64,000 nt of DNA from Halorubrum ezzemoulense DSM 17463 (GCF_002114285.1 NZ_NEDJ01000002.1:1-64000); one strand, 5' to 3'. Shown: positions 33,624 through 43,309, counted from the first letter of the stretch. The notes: generated by a model from the sequence alone, not told the origin. Translations and numbers: made by a program.

Positions 33624-35030
33624 CTATTCGTCGAACGGGTTCGTCAGTTCGACCGTCTCCTCGCGGTCGGGGCCGACGCCGACGGCGTAGACCGGCGTGT
33701 CGATCTCGTCGGCGACGAACTCCAGGTAGTCGCGGGCCGCCTCGGGGAGCGCGTCGTAGCCCGCCTCGGCGACCGCCGAGGAGTCGAACGGCGCCCACGT
33801 GTCGAGCGTCTCGTATACCGGCTCGCAGCGCTCCCACCGGTCGGTCGTGGTGGGGACGGTGTCGAGCGTCTCTCCGTCGAGCTCGTAGCCGGTACACACC
33901 TTCAGCTCGTCGAGCCCGGCGAGCACGTCGACGTGGTTGACTGCGACCCCGGTGAACCCGGAGACGCGCGCGGCGTGACGGAGCATCGGCAGGTCGAGCC
34001 AGCCGATCCGGCGTGGGCGGCCGGTGACCGTGCCGAACTCGCCGCCCTTCTCGCGGATCTCGTCGGCGAGCGCCTCCTCGTCGGCGTCGCCGTCGAGTTC
34101 GGTCGGGAGCGGCCCCTCGCCGACGCGCGAGAGGTACGCCTTCACGATGCCCACGACCTCGCCGTCGCCGACCGTCGTGACGCCGAGCCCGGAGCCGACG
34201 GCTGCGCCGCCCGCGGTCGGGTTCGACGAGGTGACGAACGGGTAGTTCCCGTGGTCGACGTCGATGTGCGTCCCCTGCGCGCCCTCGAAGAGGATCTCGT
34301 CGCCCGCCTCGTGACGGCGGTGAAGGTAGTCGGAACAGTTGACGGTCATCCCCTCGTCGGCGAGGCGCTCGCCGATCGCGGCGAACTCCTCGTGGAGGGC
34401 GTCGACGTCGAAGGCGGCCGCGCGGTCGTCATCGCTGTCGTCGTCGCCGGACTGCGTCCGGCTGCCAGAGGCGCGTTGCGCCTCGCTGTCGAGGTCGAGC
34501 CCGTACACGTCCTCGACGAGCGCGCGCTTCTGCGGGACCGCGTACTCGAGCTTCTCGCGAAGGGTCTCGGGGTCGAGCAGGTCCGCGACCCGGATCCCGC
34601 GGCGGCCGGCCTTATCCTCGTAGGTGGGGCCGATACCGCGACCGGTCGTGCCGACCGCGTCGCCGGCGTCGTCGTCGGCTTTTACCTCCTCCTCGATCCC
34701 GTCCAGCACGCGGTGGTACGGCATGATCACGTGCGCCCGGCGGGCGACGCGCACGTCGGGGTCGAGCCCCTGCTCGCGCAGGTTGTCGATCTCGGCGAAC
34801 AGCGTCTTCGGGTTGACGACGCAGCCGTTGCCGAGGATACCGACGGTCCCCCGGACCGCGCCGCTGGGAACCAACGAGAGTTTGTACTCCGCGCCGCCTT
34901 CGACGACGGTGTGGCCGGCGTTGTCGCCGCCCTGATAACGGACTACGACGTCCGCGTCCCCTCCCCACCGGTCGACGAGCGCGCCTTTGCCCTCGTCGCC
35001 GAGTTGGGAGCCGACGATGGTGAGTGTCAT
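33624..35030 (-). CDS. purA: adenylosuccinate synthetase
   Basis: This 468-residue enzyme joins IMP and aspartate with GTP to give adenylosuccinate, the committed step to AMP. The N-terminal P-loop motif QLGDEGKG, GGDNAGHTV, GTTGRGIGP, EGAQGTHIDVDHGNYPFVTSS and TGRPRRIGW are all present. It is longer than bacterial PurA (about 430) because of an acidic loop near residues 195-215 (SGDDDSDDDRAAA), a typical halophilic insertion. The start at 35030 places the P-loop at residue 8; an in-frame extension to 35093 is rejected. Confidence 0.97.
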   Translation of the reverse strand: MTLTIVGSQLGDEGKGALVDRWGGDADVVVRYQGGDNAGHTVVEGGAEYKLSLVPSGAVRGTVGILGNGCVVNPKTLFAEIDNLREQGLDPDVRVARRAHVIMPYHRVLDGIEEEVKADDDAGDAVGTTGRGIGPTYEDKAGRRGIRVADLLDPETLREKLEYAVPQKRALVEDVYGLDLDSEAQRASGSRTQSGDDDSDDDRAAAFDVDALHEEFAAIGERLADEGMTVNCSDYLHRRHEAGDEILFEGAQGTHIDVDHGNYPFVTSSNPTAGGAAVGSGLGVTTVGDGEVVGIVKAYLSRVGEGPLPTELDGDADEEALADEIREKGGEFGTVTGRPRRIGWLDLPMLRHAARVSGFTGVAVNHVDVLAGLDELKVCTGYELDGETLDTVPTTTDRWERCEPVYETLDTWAPFDSSAVAEAGYDALPEAARDYLEFVADEIDTPVYAVGVGPDREETVELTNPFDE

Positions 35031-35334
35031 ACGACCTGCCGATTCCCGGCGGGGGGTAAAACCGATTACGGTCTGTGACTGCGACATAACCACGAATGAG
35101 GATCACTGAATAAACGGCTCACAGGAAATAGGCTCGTTCGTGTATCTTCGCAGTTTCCGGACCTGTACTCACTCTCGCGGTCTCCGTCGCGATCGGGCGC
35201 GCCGCGTCCGAGCCGCGCGCTGCGCCGCAATCGAACACGTTAATTACTGCCACGTCAAAGGGTGCGATCTGACAGGGTGACCGCGGTCGCCGACAGCAAC
35301 TTTTAAACGGGGGCATGACAAGTTAACATGTGCC
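35031..35334. other. divergent intergenic region between purA and the winged-helix gene
   Basis: This stretch of 304 bases holds two promoters and no convincing gene. On the minus strand GGTTTTACC (35056-35064) is about 30 bases before the purA ATG. On the plus strand CTTTTAAAC (35300-35308) is about 31 bases before the ATG at 35335. A 65-codon minus-strand frame at 35119-35316 is basic and Cys-rich and is rejected. I see no strong inverted repeat. Confidence 0.5.
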
Positions 35335-35640
35335 ATGATAGATCGACTAGAGAAAGAGGTAGACATGCTGGAACGTCACCTCCAAGTCCTGCGGATGGTC
35401 ATCGAGAACGAGCCGATCGGCATCGTGAAGATGTCGAACGAGACTGGGTACCCGCACCACAAGGTCCGATACTCGCTGCGCGTCCTCGAAGAGGAGAACC
35501 TCATCGAGCCGTCCAGCCAGGGAGCGATCACCACGGAGCGGACCCACGAGTTCGTCGACGAACTCGACGAGAAGCTCGACGAGACCGTTGATAAGCTGGG
35601 GTCGATGCGGAGCGACGACGCCGCGGAACTCCAGAACTGA
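35335..35640 (+). CDS. small winged-helix DNA-binding protein (haloarchaeal)
   Basis: This 101-residue protein has a leucine-rich N-terminal helix (MIDRLEKEVDMLERHLQVLR) that probably dimerises. A winged helix-turn-helix follows (about 20-70; IGIVKMSNETGYPHHKVRYS and LRVLEEENLIEPSSQGAI), then a short helical acidic end. It is likely a transcription regulator, but its target is unknown. It has a clear TATA box and stands alone, divergent from purA. Confidence 0.8.
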   Translation: MIDRLEKEVDMLERHLQVLRMVIENEPIGIVKMSNETGYPHHKVRYSLRVLEEENLIEPSSQGAITTERTHEFVDELDEKLDETVDKLGSMRSDDAAELQN

Positions 35641-35723
35641 CTGCGATTCCGATTTGGCCCGCCGACGTAGGTGCCGCGTTTTCTCTCTCAGCCCGCGCTC
35701 GCGAGCCGCGGCGGTCGGACCGA

Positions 35724-38000
35724 CTACAGGTCCGGGACCGTCATGTGGAACCCGCCGTCGCGCGCCTCGACGAGGCACAGGTGGAACCCCTGCTTGCGCG
35801 AGAGCTTCACGAAGCTCGCCCGCTTGGACCGGCTGAACAGGCCGCCGCCGACCGCATCGCTCGCGGTCTCTAAGGCCCCGGGCTCGAAGAAGCTCTCAGT
35901 CACCGCGAACGCCCCGGCGAACGTCTCGTTGGAGGCGGCGATGTCGCGCCCGTTCTCGACGAGCGACTCCAGCGTCCCCTCGGGCGTCGGGTCCCGGCTG
36001 TCGTTCAGGTCGGCGACGAACAGCGGGTGTCCCATGCGATCGCGCAACACGAGGTCGAACGACCGCTGCTCGCGGACCTCCTCGCCGCCCTCGCGGAGTT
36101 CGACCGACACCGTCCCGCCGATCTCGGCGCGGTCGATGTCCGGGAGCGCGTCGTAGAGGTCCCGAAGCGTCCCCTCGTTCCCGGTACCGCGGACCTCGAA
36201 CGGGAGGTCCTCGACGAGCCAGCGGGTGAAGCCGTACTCGATGGTGTCCCCGAGGAACTCCTCGAGCGGCCGCCCGTCGACGGCGAGGCCCTCCGTCTCG
36301 AAGCTGGTGTGGTGTTCGACCCGGAGGTTCTCGCGGAGGGCCTCGCGGTCGACGCTCCCGTCGTGGGCGTCCGCCAGCGTCGCGCCCTCCTTCGATTCGT
36401 ACCTGATGAACAGGTTCGTTCCGCTGCGCGCCTTCGCGGGGGTGAGCGTCCGCTCGGCGTCCGGGAGCCGGTCCTTCGCCTCGGAGAGCTCGCGGCGGAG
36501 CCGGTCGCGCTCCTCCCGGAGGTCGCCGACCTCGGACTCGAGCCGCTCGACTTCGTCGACCAACTCGTCGCGTTCGGTCGCGATCTCGTCGCGCTCGGCC
36601 GCTAGCCGGTCGCGTTCGTCGGCCAGCGACTGGCGCTTCGTCTCCGTCTCCTCGAGGGCCGCCTCGAGCTTCCGAAGCCGCTCCGGGCTCGCGTCGCCCG
36701 TCGCGTCGCGGGCGTCGCGGGCGTCGCGCTTCGAGACCGCCGACGGCGTCGACGCGGACCGCTCGGTGGAGCGCGGCGACGGCGACCCGCCGTTCGCGTT
36801 CGATCCGCTCCGCTCGGCCCGCCCGGGGTCGGCCGCTGAACGAGAACGCTGCGACGGCGGGTCGGGACGCTCGTCGGCCCCGCGGGGTTCGTCGCCAGCC
36901 TCCGACGGGTCGAGCGCCGGGATGGACTTCTGCTCCCGCCACTCGGCCTCCTCCGAGAAGACGTCCTCGTCGCTCGACGCGTTCCCGGTGCCCGACGCGC
37001 CCTCGGCGTTCGATGCGTCTCCCGCGTCCGGCGTTCCCCGGGTGTCCCGCGAAGCACCGTCTCCGGTCGCTTCGGTCGGTGGCCGGCGCTCGCGGTCCGC
37101 CACCCCCGCCGCCTCGACGTCCGTCTCCGCGGCGTCCATCTCCGCGGCGTCGGCGGCTCCTATCTGTACCGCGTCGGGCGACTCTTCGCCCTCCCCCGTC
37201 GTCGCTTCACCGCCCGCTTCGGCCGCGTCGGGCCCGTCCGAATCTGAGTCGCGAGCGGCGGTCGTCGGGTCGTCTCGGGGCCGAGCCGCCGAGCCGTCGT
37301 CCCGCCCGGTGTTCGGCGCGGGATCAACGGCGTCCGCGGGGGAAGCTTCATCGGCTCCGCCCGGCGCGTCCCTCCCGTCGTCGCCCCTCGAGTCGGGGTC
37401 GCTCCCCGCGTCTTCCGTCTCGTCGGTCGTCCCGTCGTCCGCAGCGTCCGCCGTCCCCGCGTCGTCCGGGAGCGGGCGGACGTCGAGATCGACCTCGTAC
37501 ACGGTGTAGATGCCGACCTCGTCCGCGGCGAGTTCGAAGGCGTCGTCCCCCGTCTCCAGCCGGCGCGCGTTGCCGACGTACGCGGCGGCCATCGACTCGC
37601 CGCCGGTGTACGCGACGTAGTAGTCGCCGGAGAGGACGTTCTCCGACAGCTCGATGTAGCCGGTGAATCCGCCCTGCGAGAGCTTCCGGTCCGCCTCCTT
37701 GAGCGGCGTGTCATTGGTGTAGTACTTCGCCCGCGGCTCGCCGCCGAGCTCCTGCATCGCGAAGAGCACCGGGAGCGCGTCGTCGGGGGCCCGGTAGACG
37801 GTCCCCGAGGCCTCCGCGAAGGCGTCGAGCGTCGCGTCGACCACGCCGACGACGCGACCGTCGACGAGGAACACCCACCCGACCCCGTCGGTCGCGGCGC
37901 CGGAGAACCCGTCGTCGACGATCCGCCCGAGCCCCGCGAGCCCGTCGGAAAACGAGCGCTCGTCCCACTCGGCGATCGCTTCCCTTCGCTGTGCGTCCAT
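35724..38000 (-). CDS. large haloarchaeal protein: two globular domains joined by a disordered acidic linker and a coiled coil
   Basis: This 758-residue soluble protein has an N-terminal globular domain (about 1-178; GWVFLVDGRVVGVVDATLDA, YYVAYTGGESMAAAYVG). A low-complexity Asp/Ala/Ser/Gly-rich linker follows (about 180-450), then a coiled coil with repeated RDRLAAERDE-type heptads (about 455-510). The C-terminal domain (about 520-758) includes the block RDRMGHPLFVADLNDSRDP. I believe this is a haloarchaeal DUF (DUF7527-like) and cannot assign a function. The shape suggests a scaffold, or a regulator with an N-terminal ligand-sensing domain. It is a single gene, convergent with the winged-helix gene. 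Confidence 0.75.
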   Translation of the reverse strand: MDAQRREAIAEWDERSFSDGLAGLGRIVDDGFSGAATDGVGWVFLVDGRVVGVVDATLDAFAEASGTVYRAPDDALPVLFAMQELGGEPRAKYYTNDTPLKEADRKLSQGGFTGYIELSENVLSGDYYVAYTGGESMAAAYVGNARRLETGDDAFELAADEVGIYTVYEVDLDVRPLPDDAGTADAADDGTTDETEDAGSDPDSRGDDGRDAPGGADEASPADAVDPAPNTGRDDGSAARPRDDPTTAARDSDSDGPDAAEAGGEATTGEGEESPDAVQIGAADAAEMDAAETDVEAAGVADRERRPPTEATGDGASRDTRGTPDAGDASNAEGASGTGNASSDEDVFSEEAEWREQKSIPALDPSEAGDEPRGADERPDPPSQRSRSAADPGRAERSGSNANGGSPSPRSTERSASTPSAVSKRDARDARDATGDASPERLRKLEAALEETETKRQSLADERDRLAAERDEIATERDELVDEVERLESEVGDLREERDRLRRELSEAKDRLPDAERTLTPAKARSGTNLFIRYESKEGATLADAHDGSVDREALRENLRVEHHTSFETEGLAVDGRPLEEFLGDTIEYGFTRWLVEDLPFEVRGTGNEGTLRDLYDALPDIDRAEIGGTVSVELREGGEEVREQRSFDLVLRDRMGHPLFVADLNDSRDPTPEGTLESLVENGRDIAASNETFAGAFAVTESFFEPGALETASDAVGGGLFSRSKRASFVKLSRKQGFHLCLVEARDGGFHMTVPDL

Positions 38001-38131
38001 CCTTGCGTTTACGTCGCCAACACCGACTCAAATACCTTCCGGAGCGTGAGACGGCCGTCTGACGCCCCGCTCCGCCGCTCCGACCGGCGGACGGCGGCGG
38101 CCCCGAGAGCGCTCTCGACGGCCCGTCCCGC

Positions 38132-38605
38132 TCACCCCTCGTCGACGGCGGCGATCGCCTCCCGACCGAGGTCGACGACGTCCTCCGGGAGGTCGCTCGC
38201 CGCGAGTTCAGACCGGGTGTACCAGCGCCACTGGTCCGGGTCGACCTCGTCGTCGCCGTCGGGAGCGATCTCTCGGGAGCCGACGCGGGCGTAGTAGAGG
38301 TGATCGACGTGCTGGTGGCCCACCGACCCGTCCTCGTGGACGTTGATGTCGTGGAGCATGAGGTGGGCCGGCTCCGGGAGCCCGCGGGTGTTCGGGCCCG
38401 TGATCTGCGACTCGGCGGCGACCAGCTCCGGCGTCAGCCCCGTCTCCTCGCGGACCTCGCGGCGAGCGGCCTCGTGCGGGAGCTCGTCGCGGTCGACGTG
38501 GCCGCCGGGCGGCAGCCGGATGCCGAGCCGCTCGTGGTCGTGAAGCGCCGTCGCCCCGTCGTTGACGATGTACGTCGTCGCCGTGAAGTGGCGGGTCGTC
38601 TCCAT
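38132..38605 (-). CDS. Nudix hydrolase
   Basis: This 157-residue protein has a full Nudix box, G-x5-E-x7-REVREETGL, beginning GHVDRDELPHEAAR. The family hydrolyses nucleoside diphosphates linked to another group (house-cleaning or metabolic signalling). The N-terminus (TTYIVNDGATALHDHERLG) and the RLPPGGH lead-in are family-like; the substrate is unknown. It lies just downstream of TFB on the same strand with about 80 bases between, and after it a 130-base gap shows no features. Confidence 0.9.
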   Translation of the reverse strand: METTRHFTATTYIVNDGATALHDHERLGIRLPPGGHVDRDELPHEAARREVREETGLTPELVAAESQITGPNTRGLPEPAHLMLHDINVHEDGSVGHQHVDHLYYARVGSREIAPDGDDEVDPDQWRWYTRSELAASDLPEDVVDLGREAIAAVDEG

Positions 38606-38686
38606 ACGTGCGGGTGGCGACGCGTCGCCTTCGCGGTTTCGACCCGGACGGAGGGCGACCGACGCGGCGGCGGGCAGAAAAGCGGC

Positions 38687-39664
38687 TCAGTTCAGCGCGA
38701 CGGAGTCCTCGGCCTCGAGGAGCTCGTGGTACCGGTTCCGGATGGTGACCTCGCTGATGTTCGCGACCTCGCTGACCTCGCTCTGGGTCACCTTCTCGTT
38801 GACCAGCAGCGAGGCGGCGTAGACGGCGGCGGCGGCGAGCCCGACCGGCGATTTGCCGGAGTGGATCCCTTGCTCCTTCGCCGTGTCGAGCAGGCTGCGG
38901 GCGCGGCGCTCGGCCTCGTCGGAGAGGCCGAGGTCGGAGGCGAACCGCGGGACGTAGCTCTCGGGGTCGGCGGGCTGGATCTCCAGCTTCAGCTCGCGGA
39001 CGACGTAGCGGTACGTCCGAGCGATCTCGTCCTTCTCGACGCGGGAGACGCCCGCGATCTCGTCGAGGCTCCGCGGCGTCCCGGCCTGCCGGGCTGCGGC
39101 GTACAGCGAGGCCGTCGAGACGCCCTCGATGGAGCGCCCCGGCAGGAGGTCCTCGTCGAGCGCGCGGCGGTAGATGACGCTCGCGGTCTCGCGGACGTTG
39201 TCGGGGAGGCCGAGGGCGCTGGCCATGCGGTCGATCTCGCCGAGCGCCTGCTTGAGGTTGCGCTCCTTGGAATCGCGGGTGCGGAACCGCTCGTTCCACG
39301 TCCGCAGCCGCTGCATCTTCTCGCGCTGGCGGCTGGACAGCGACTTACCGTAAGCGTCCTTGTCCTGCCAGCCGATGTTCGTCGAGAGCCCCTTGTCGTG
39401 CATCATGTTCGTCGTCGGGGCACCGACGCGGGACTTGTTGTCCTTCTCCTTGGAGTCGAACGCGCGCCACTCCGGCCCGCGGTCGATCTCGTCCTCTTCG
39501 ACGACCAGTCCGCAGTCGACGCAGACGGTCTCGCCGTGTTCCGTGTCCGTCGCTAGCTGACCGCCGCACTCGGGACACCGCAGTTCCTCCTCTTGGCTCT
39601 CCGACTCGGTTTCGCGCTCATCGTCGGCCGTCTCTGTCGTGTACGTTCGAAGGTTCTCGCTCAT
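38687..39664 (-). CDS. tfb: transcription initiation factor TFB
   Basis: This 325-residue archaeal TFIIB homologue has an N-terminal zinc ribbon (C30, C33, C48, C51). The B-finger/reader follows (RGPEWRAFDSKEKDNKSRVGAP), then two cyclin-fold repeats (about 130-220 and 225-315) that bind TBP and the BRE. It recruits RNA polymerase. Haloarchaea carry several TFB paralogues used for different gene sets; which one this is cannot be told from sequence alone. The mRNA probably has a leader of about 50 bases, because the nearest TATA-like box is about 80 bases upstream. Confidence 0.96.
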   Translation of the reverse strand: MSENLRTYTTETADDERETESESQEEELRCPECGGQLATDTEHGETVCVDCGLVVEEDEIDRGPEWRAFDSKEKDNKSRVGAPTTNMMHDKGLSTNIGWQDKDAYGKSLSSRQREKMQRLRTWNERFRTRDSKERNLKQALGEIDRMASALGLPDNVRETASVIYRRALDEDLLPGRSIEGVSTASLYAAARQAGTPRSLDEIAGVSRVEKDEIARTYRYVVRELKLEIQPADPESYVPRFASDLGLSDEAERRARSLLDTAKEQGIHSGKSPVGLAAAAVYAASLLVNEKVTQSEVSEVANISEVTIRNRYHELLEAEDSVALN

Positions 39665-39740
39665 TGGTTTGGTACGTGGAGGGAACAACGAAACCGAGAG
39701 ACGGATCTCGGTGTTTTCCTCACCTTCGGGTAAGTGAGCC

Positions 39741-39750
39741 AAATACTTAA
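39741..39750 (-). promoter_or_regulatory. TATA-like box for TFB
   Basis: TTAAGTATTT on the minus strand lies about 81 bases before the TFB ATG, implying an mRNA leader of roughly 50 bases, longer than for most genes in this window. Confidence 0.45.
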
Positions 39751-39934
39751 ATGTTTGTGTGGTTGGTACCTCTGAGACACGCCCGAAAACGGAGTGTACA
39801 ACCCTGTAAGATTCGGTATTCGAGATGCCTCCTGCGAAACCACGTCACGAGCGAAACAGACGGACTCTCCCCGGGATATAGTATATAGGCGTTTCGCGGT
39901 GACGGGACGGCGTTCGCGGCGACCGATCCGGCCG

Positions 39935-40591
39935 TCAGTCCCCGGTCGCGAAGGTCGCGCTCGCACCGACGAGATGGCCGACGACGACGCCCAGTCCGGT
40001 CACCAGTAGCACTGTCGCGGCGAAGTCCGGACCGGCGGTGACGCCGGCCGCCTCCGTCACAGGTATCCCGTCCGCGTCGGAGATCGGCACCGTCCCGTCG
40101 GTCGCGTGACGCGTCAACGGCACCCGAGAGACCGCCCGCAGCGCGAGCATCGTCGGGAGGTATCCGAGGGTCGCGCCCATGCCGGTCACGGCGCCGGCGA
40201 GCAGGTCGTCGATACCGAGGTATCGGACGGCGGCCGCGGCGCCGAGAGCGAAGGTCAGCGGGACCGCGCGGAGCGGCCACAGCGCGGCGTCGGCCTGTAT
40301 CAGCGGATGCCCGAAGATGACGTGGTTCGACAGCCCGGGTCCCGTCCGGACCCGGACCCAGTGGGCGTCGAGGAGGAACCAGATCGACCCCTCGACCGCG
40401 GATATCGGGCCGCCGACCATCCACCGGGCGACCTCGGACTCCCCCGGCGAGACGCCGGCGACCGCGAGCCCGATCCAGGTGAGCGCCAGTCCGAGCAGCG
40501 CCGCAGCGCTCCCGCAGGCGACGGCGACCGGCAGCCAGCCGGACGGGAGGTGTACGAGCGAGAGGAGGGTAGTTCGTCGGTCCGTCGACAT
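39935..40591 (-). CDS. hypothetical haloarchaeal multi-pass membrane protein
   Basis: This 218-residue protein has four or five hydrophobic segments (for example LPVAVACGSAAALLGLALTW, LRAVPLTFALGAAAAVRYLG and AATVLLVTGLGVVVGHLVG) and a polar loop containing DGTVPISDADG. I recognise no named family; a DUF7978-type haloarchaeal membrane protein is possible. The start at 40591 (MSTDRRTTLL) was chosen over a longer basic/Cys-containing extension to 40708. It is divergent from the M24 peptidase and upstream of TFB on the same strand. Confidence 0.7.
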   Translation of the reverse strand: MSTDRRTTLLSLVHLPSGWLPVAVACGSAAALLGLALTWIGLAVAGVSPGESEVARWMVGGPISAVEGSIWFLLDAHWVRVRTGPGLSNHVIFGHPLIQADAALWPLRAVPLTFALGAAAAVRYLGIDDLLAGAVTGMGATLGYLPTMLALRAVSRVPLTRHATDGTVPISDADGIPVTEAAGVTAGPDFAATVLLVTGLGVVVGHLVGASATFATGD

Positions 40592-40710
40592 CACGCCCCG
40601 GTCGTTCCGGCTTGGCGGGCATATGCTTTGTCGCGGGTCGTCGAGGCCCCTCACCGTCTCGCCGGTTCCGAGAGGACAACCGCTTTGCCCTTCCCCGAAC
40701 AGGGGCACGT

Positions 40711-41886
40711 ATGAACCGACCGCGGCTCGACGACCGCCTCGCCGACCTCGAGACGGACGGCTACCTGATTGACGCCTCGCAGGAGGACGCCAACCAGCTG
40801 TACCTCTCCGGGTTCACCGGGCCCGACCCGTTCCTCACGCTGTACGCCGACGGAGCGGTCCACGTCCTCGTCGGCGGCCTGGAGTACGGGCGGGCGAAGA
40901 AGGAGGCGACGGCCGACGGCGTCGAGCGCCACGCCGACTACGACTACGAGTACGGCGGGCGCGAGGCGCGAAACGACATGTACGCCGCGTTCGTCCGCGA
41001 CAAGGGCGTCGAGTCCGTCTCGATGCCGCCCCGCGGCCCGGTCGGTACCGCCGACGCCCTCCGGGAGCGCGGCGTGGCGGTGACCGTCGACACCGACGAC
41101 CGGCTCCGGGAAGTCCGGGCGGTCAAGACCGACGACGAGATCGAGGCGATCCGCGAGGCCCAGGCGGCGAACGAGGCGGCGATGCGCGCCGCCGAGGACC
41201 TGATCGCCGGCGCGGACGTGGCGACCGAGAGCGACGACGCGGAGACGGGCGTCCTGCTCCGCGACGGCGAGCCGCTCACCAGCGAGCGGGTGACCGAGGA
41301 GATCGAGGTCACCCTCCTGCGGCACGGCTGCGCGCTCGACGAGACGATCGTCGCCGGCGGCGCGCAGGCCGCGGACCCCCACGACCGCGGCTCGGGCCCG
41401 CTCCGCGCGGACGAGGCGATCATCGTCGACATCTTCCCCCGGTCGAAGGCGACGAAGTACAACGCCGACATGACGCGGACGTTCTGCGTCGGCGAGCCGA
41501 ACGAGACCCTCCGCGAGTGGTACGAACTCACCGAGCGCGCCCTCGACGCCGCGCTCGACGCGGTCGAGCCGGGCGCGACCGGGGAAGACGTCCACGCCGC
41601 CGCCTGCGAGGTGTACGAGGAGGCCGGCGAGCCGACCTTCCGCACCGACCCGGAGACGGAGACCGGGTTCATCCACTCGACGGGGCACGGCATCGGTCTC
41701 GACGTCCACGAGTCGCCGCGGCTCGCGAGCGGCGGCGGGGAGCTGGAGCCGGGCCACGTGATCACCGTCGAGCCCGGCCTCTACGACCCCGACGTGGGCG
41801 GCGTCCGGATCGAGGACCTCGTCGTCGTCACCGAGGACGGCTACGAGAACCTCACCGACTACCCGATCCGGTTCGCGGCCGAGTGA
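40711..41886 (+). CDS. M24-family Xaa-Pro aminopeptidase (prolidase-like)
   Basis: This 391-residue protein has an N-terminal creatinase-like domain and a C-terminal pita-bread metallopeptidase domain. The five metal ligands are visible: Asp in VDIFPRSK, Asp in YNADMTRTF, His in HSTGHGIGLDVHE, Glu in TVEPGLYDP and Glu in RIEDLVVV. It would remove the N-terminal residue preceding proline, or cleave X-Pro dipeptides. ATG 40711 gives a normal length and a clean start. The MFS carrier follows about 65 bases downstream on the same strand. Confidence 0.93.
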   Translation: MNRPRLDDRLADLETDGYLIDASQEDANQLYLSGFTGPDPFLTLYADGAVHVLVGGLEYGRAKKEATADGVERHADYDYEYGGREARNDMYAAFVRDKGVESVSMPPRGPVGTADALRERGVAVTVDTDDRLREVRAVKTDDEIEAIREAQAANEAAMRAAEDLIAGADVATESDDAETGVLLRDGEPLTSERVTEEIEVTLLRHGCALDETIVAGGAQAADPHDRGSGPLRADEAIIVDIFPRSKATKYNADMTRTFCVGEPNETLREWYELTERALDAALDAVEPGATGEDVHAAACEVYEEAGEPTFRTDPETETGFIHSTGHGIGLDVHESPRLASGGGELEPGHVITVEPGLYDPDVGGVRIEDLVVVTEDGYENLTDYPIRFAAE

Positions 41887-41952
41887 GCTCTCGGGCGGTC
41901 CGGCCGGCGAGGCTCCGGTTCGTCTGACCGCGATCGGAAGCCGCTTTGACCC

Positions 41953-43155
41953 GTGTCCGGTACGGCGACCGTGAACTGGCGGTACGAACAGACGGCGCTC
42001 GCGCTCTGTACGCTCGCGTTCACCGGCACCATGGTGGCGCGGCTGGTCGTCAGCCCGCTGGTCCCGGAGATCACGACGCAGTTCGGCGTCACCAACGGCA
42101 CCGTCGGGCTCGCGCTCAGCGGCATGTGGCTCACCTACGCGCTGGCGCAGTTCCCCTCCGGCGTCTTCGGCGATCGCTACGGCGAGCGCCGCGTCATCCT
42201 CACCGCGGTGGGGGCCACCGCGATCGCGTCGGTGCTCCTCGCCGCCTCGCCCTCGATGCTCGCGTTCGGACTGTTCGCGGCCGTTCTCGGCGTCGGGGCG
42301 GGGCTCCACTACTCGGTCGCGACGACGTTCCTCACGCGGCAGTTCGACGACACCGGCCGCGCCATCGGCGTCCACGTGGCCGGGGGACCGCTCGCGGGAC
42401 TCGCCGCGCCGCCGGCGGCCGCGCTCGTCGGATCGCGGTACGGGTGGCGCGCCGGGGTCCTCCTCGGCGCTGCCGTCGCGGTCCCCGTGTTCGCGCTGTT
42501 CGCGTGGCGGGTCCGGCCGACCGAACCGCTCCGCCCCGACCAGCCGATGGGCGAGCGGTTCGCGTTCGGTCCGCTCGCCGAGCTGCTCTCGCGGCCCGAG
42601 ATCCTCTACACGACGGCGCTGGCGACGATGGGCGCGTTCACGTGGCAGGCGACCGCATCCTTCCTGCCGACGTTCCTCGAGGTCGGGACCGGCTTATCGA
42701 GCGCGCTGTCGGCGCTTTTGTTCTCGGCGTACTTCCTCGTCCACGGGGGAACACAGCCGGTCACCGGGTCGATATCCGACCGGATCGGCCGCGACGCCAC
42801 CGCGATGGTGACCATGAGCGCCGGCGTCGTCGGGTACGGGGCCCTCGTCGCGACTGCGACGCTCGACCTGGGGCTGCCGGTCACGGTCGCGGGCGTCGGC
42901 CTCGTCGGCCTCGCGATGTCGTGGGGCGCGCCGGTACAGTCGCGGTTCATGGACCTCCTCTCCGACGCCGGGCGCGGCGCCGGGTTCGGGCTGGTCCGGA
43001 CGGCGTACATGGTCACGGGGGCCTCCGGCAGCGTCGTCGTCGGCGCCGTCTCCGACGCCGCGGGGTGGCCGGTCGCGTTCGGGCTGCTCGCCTGCGTGAT
43101 GGCGCTCGGGCTGGCCACGCTGTCGGCGAACCGGCTGTTTGGCTTGGGGTATTGA
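41953..43155 (+). CDS. major facilitator superfamily transporter
   Basis: This 400-residue MFS carrier has about 12 membrane helices. The loop 2-3 motif FGDRYGERRVIL and the matching second-half motif SDRIGRDA are both present. It starts with GTG (VSGTATVNWRYEQ). Substrate is unknown; the mixed helices and short loops suggest a drug/organic-anion or sugar-phosphate type. It follows the M24 peptidase by about 65 bases and may share its transcript. Confidence 0.9.
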   Translation: MSGTATVNWRYEQTALALCTLAFTGTMVARLVVSPLVPEITTQFGVTNGTVGLALSGMWLTYALAQFPSGVFGDRYGERRVILTAVGATAIASVLLAASPSMLAFGLFAAVLGVGAGLHYSVATTFLTRQFDDTGRAIGVHVAGGPLAGLAAPPAAALVGSRYGWRAGVLLGAAVAVPVFALFAWRVRPTEPLRPDQPMGERFAFGPLAELLSRPEILYTTALATMGAFTWQATASFLPTFLEVGTGLSSALSALLFSAYFLVHGGTQPVTGSISDRIGRDATAMVTMSAGVVGYGALVATATLDLGLPVTVAGVGLVGLAMSWGAPVQSRFMDLLSDAGRGAGFGLVRTAYMVTGASGSVVVGAVSDAAGWPVAFGLLACVMALGLATLSANRLFGLGY

Positions 43156-43242
43156 CTCGCCGCAGGTATGTCAGTTACATGCCTGTTGTAGAGTTACTAC
43201 ACACAGATTCGGTCGACTGAACCCCGATTCGAACGCCAGCCA

Positions 43243-43255
43243 GAATATAATATAC
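43243..43255 (+). promoter_or_regulatory. AT-rich promoter block for the lipoprotein gene
   Basis: GAATATAATATAC stands out in GC-rich DNA. It is centred about 60 bases before the ATG at 43310, giving an expected leader of about 35 bases. Confidence 0.45.
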
Positions 43256-43309
43256 AAAACAAGTCAGCACGTATTCACGTACGTGTCTGGAGGGTACCGT
43301 AGACCACAT

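Noticed and set aside
35119-35316. A 65-codon minus-strand open frame between purA and the winged-helix gene.
   Set aside because: It is basic and Cys-rich with no acidic haloarchaeal bias, overlaps both promoters, and matches nothing known.
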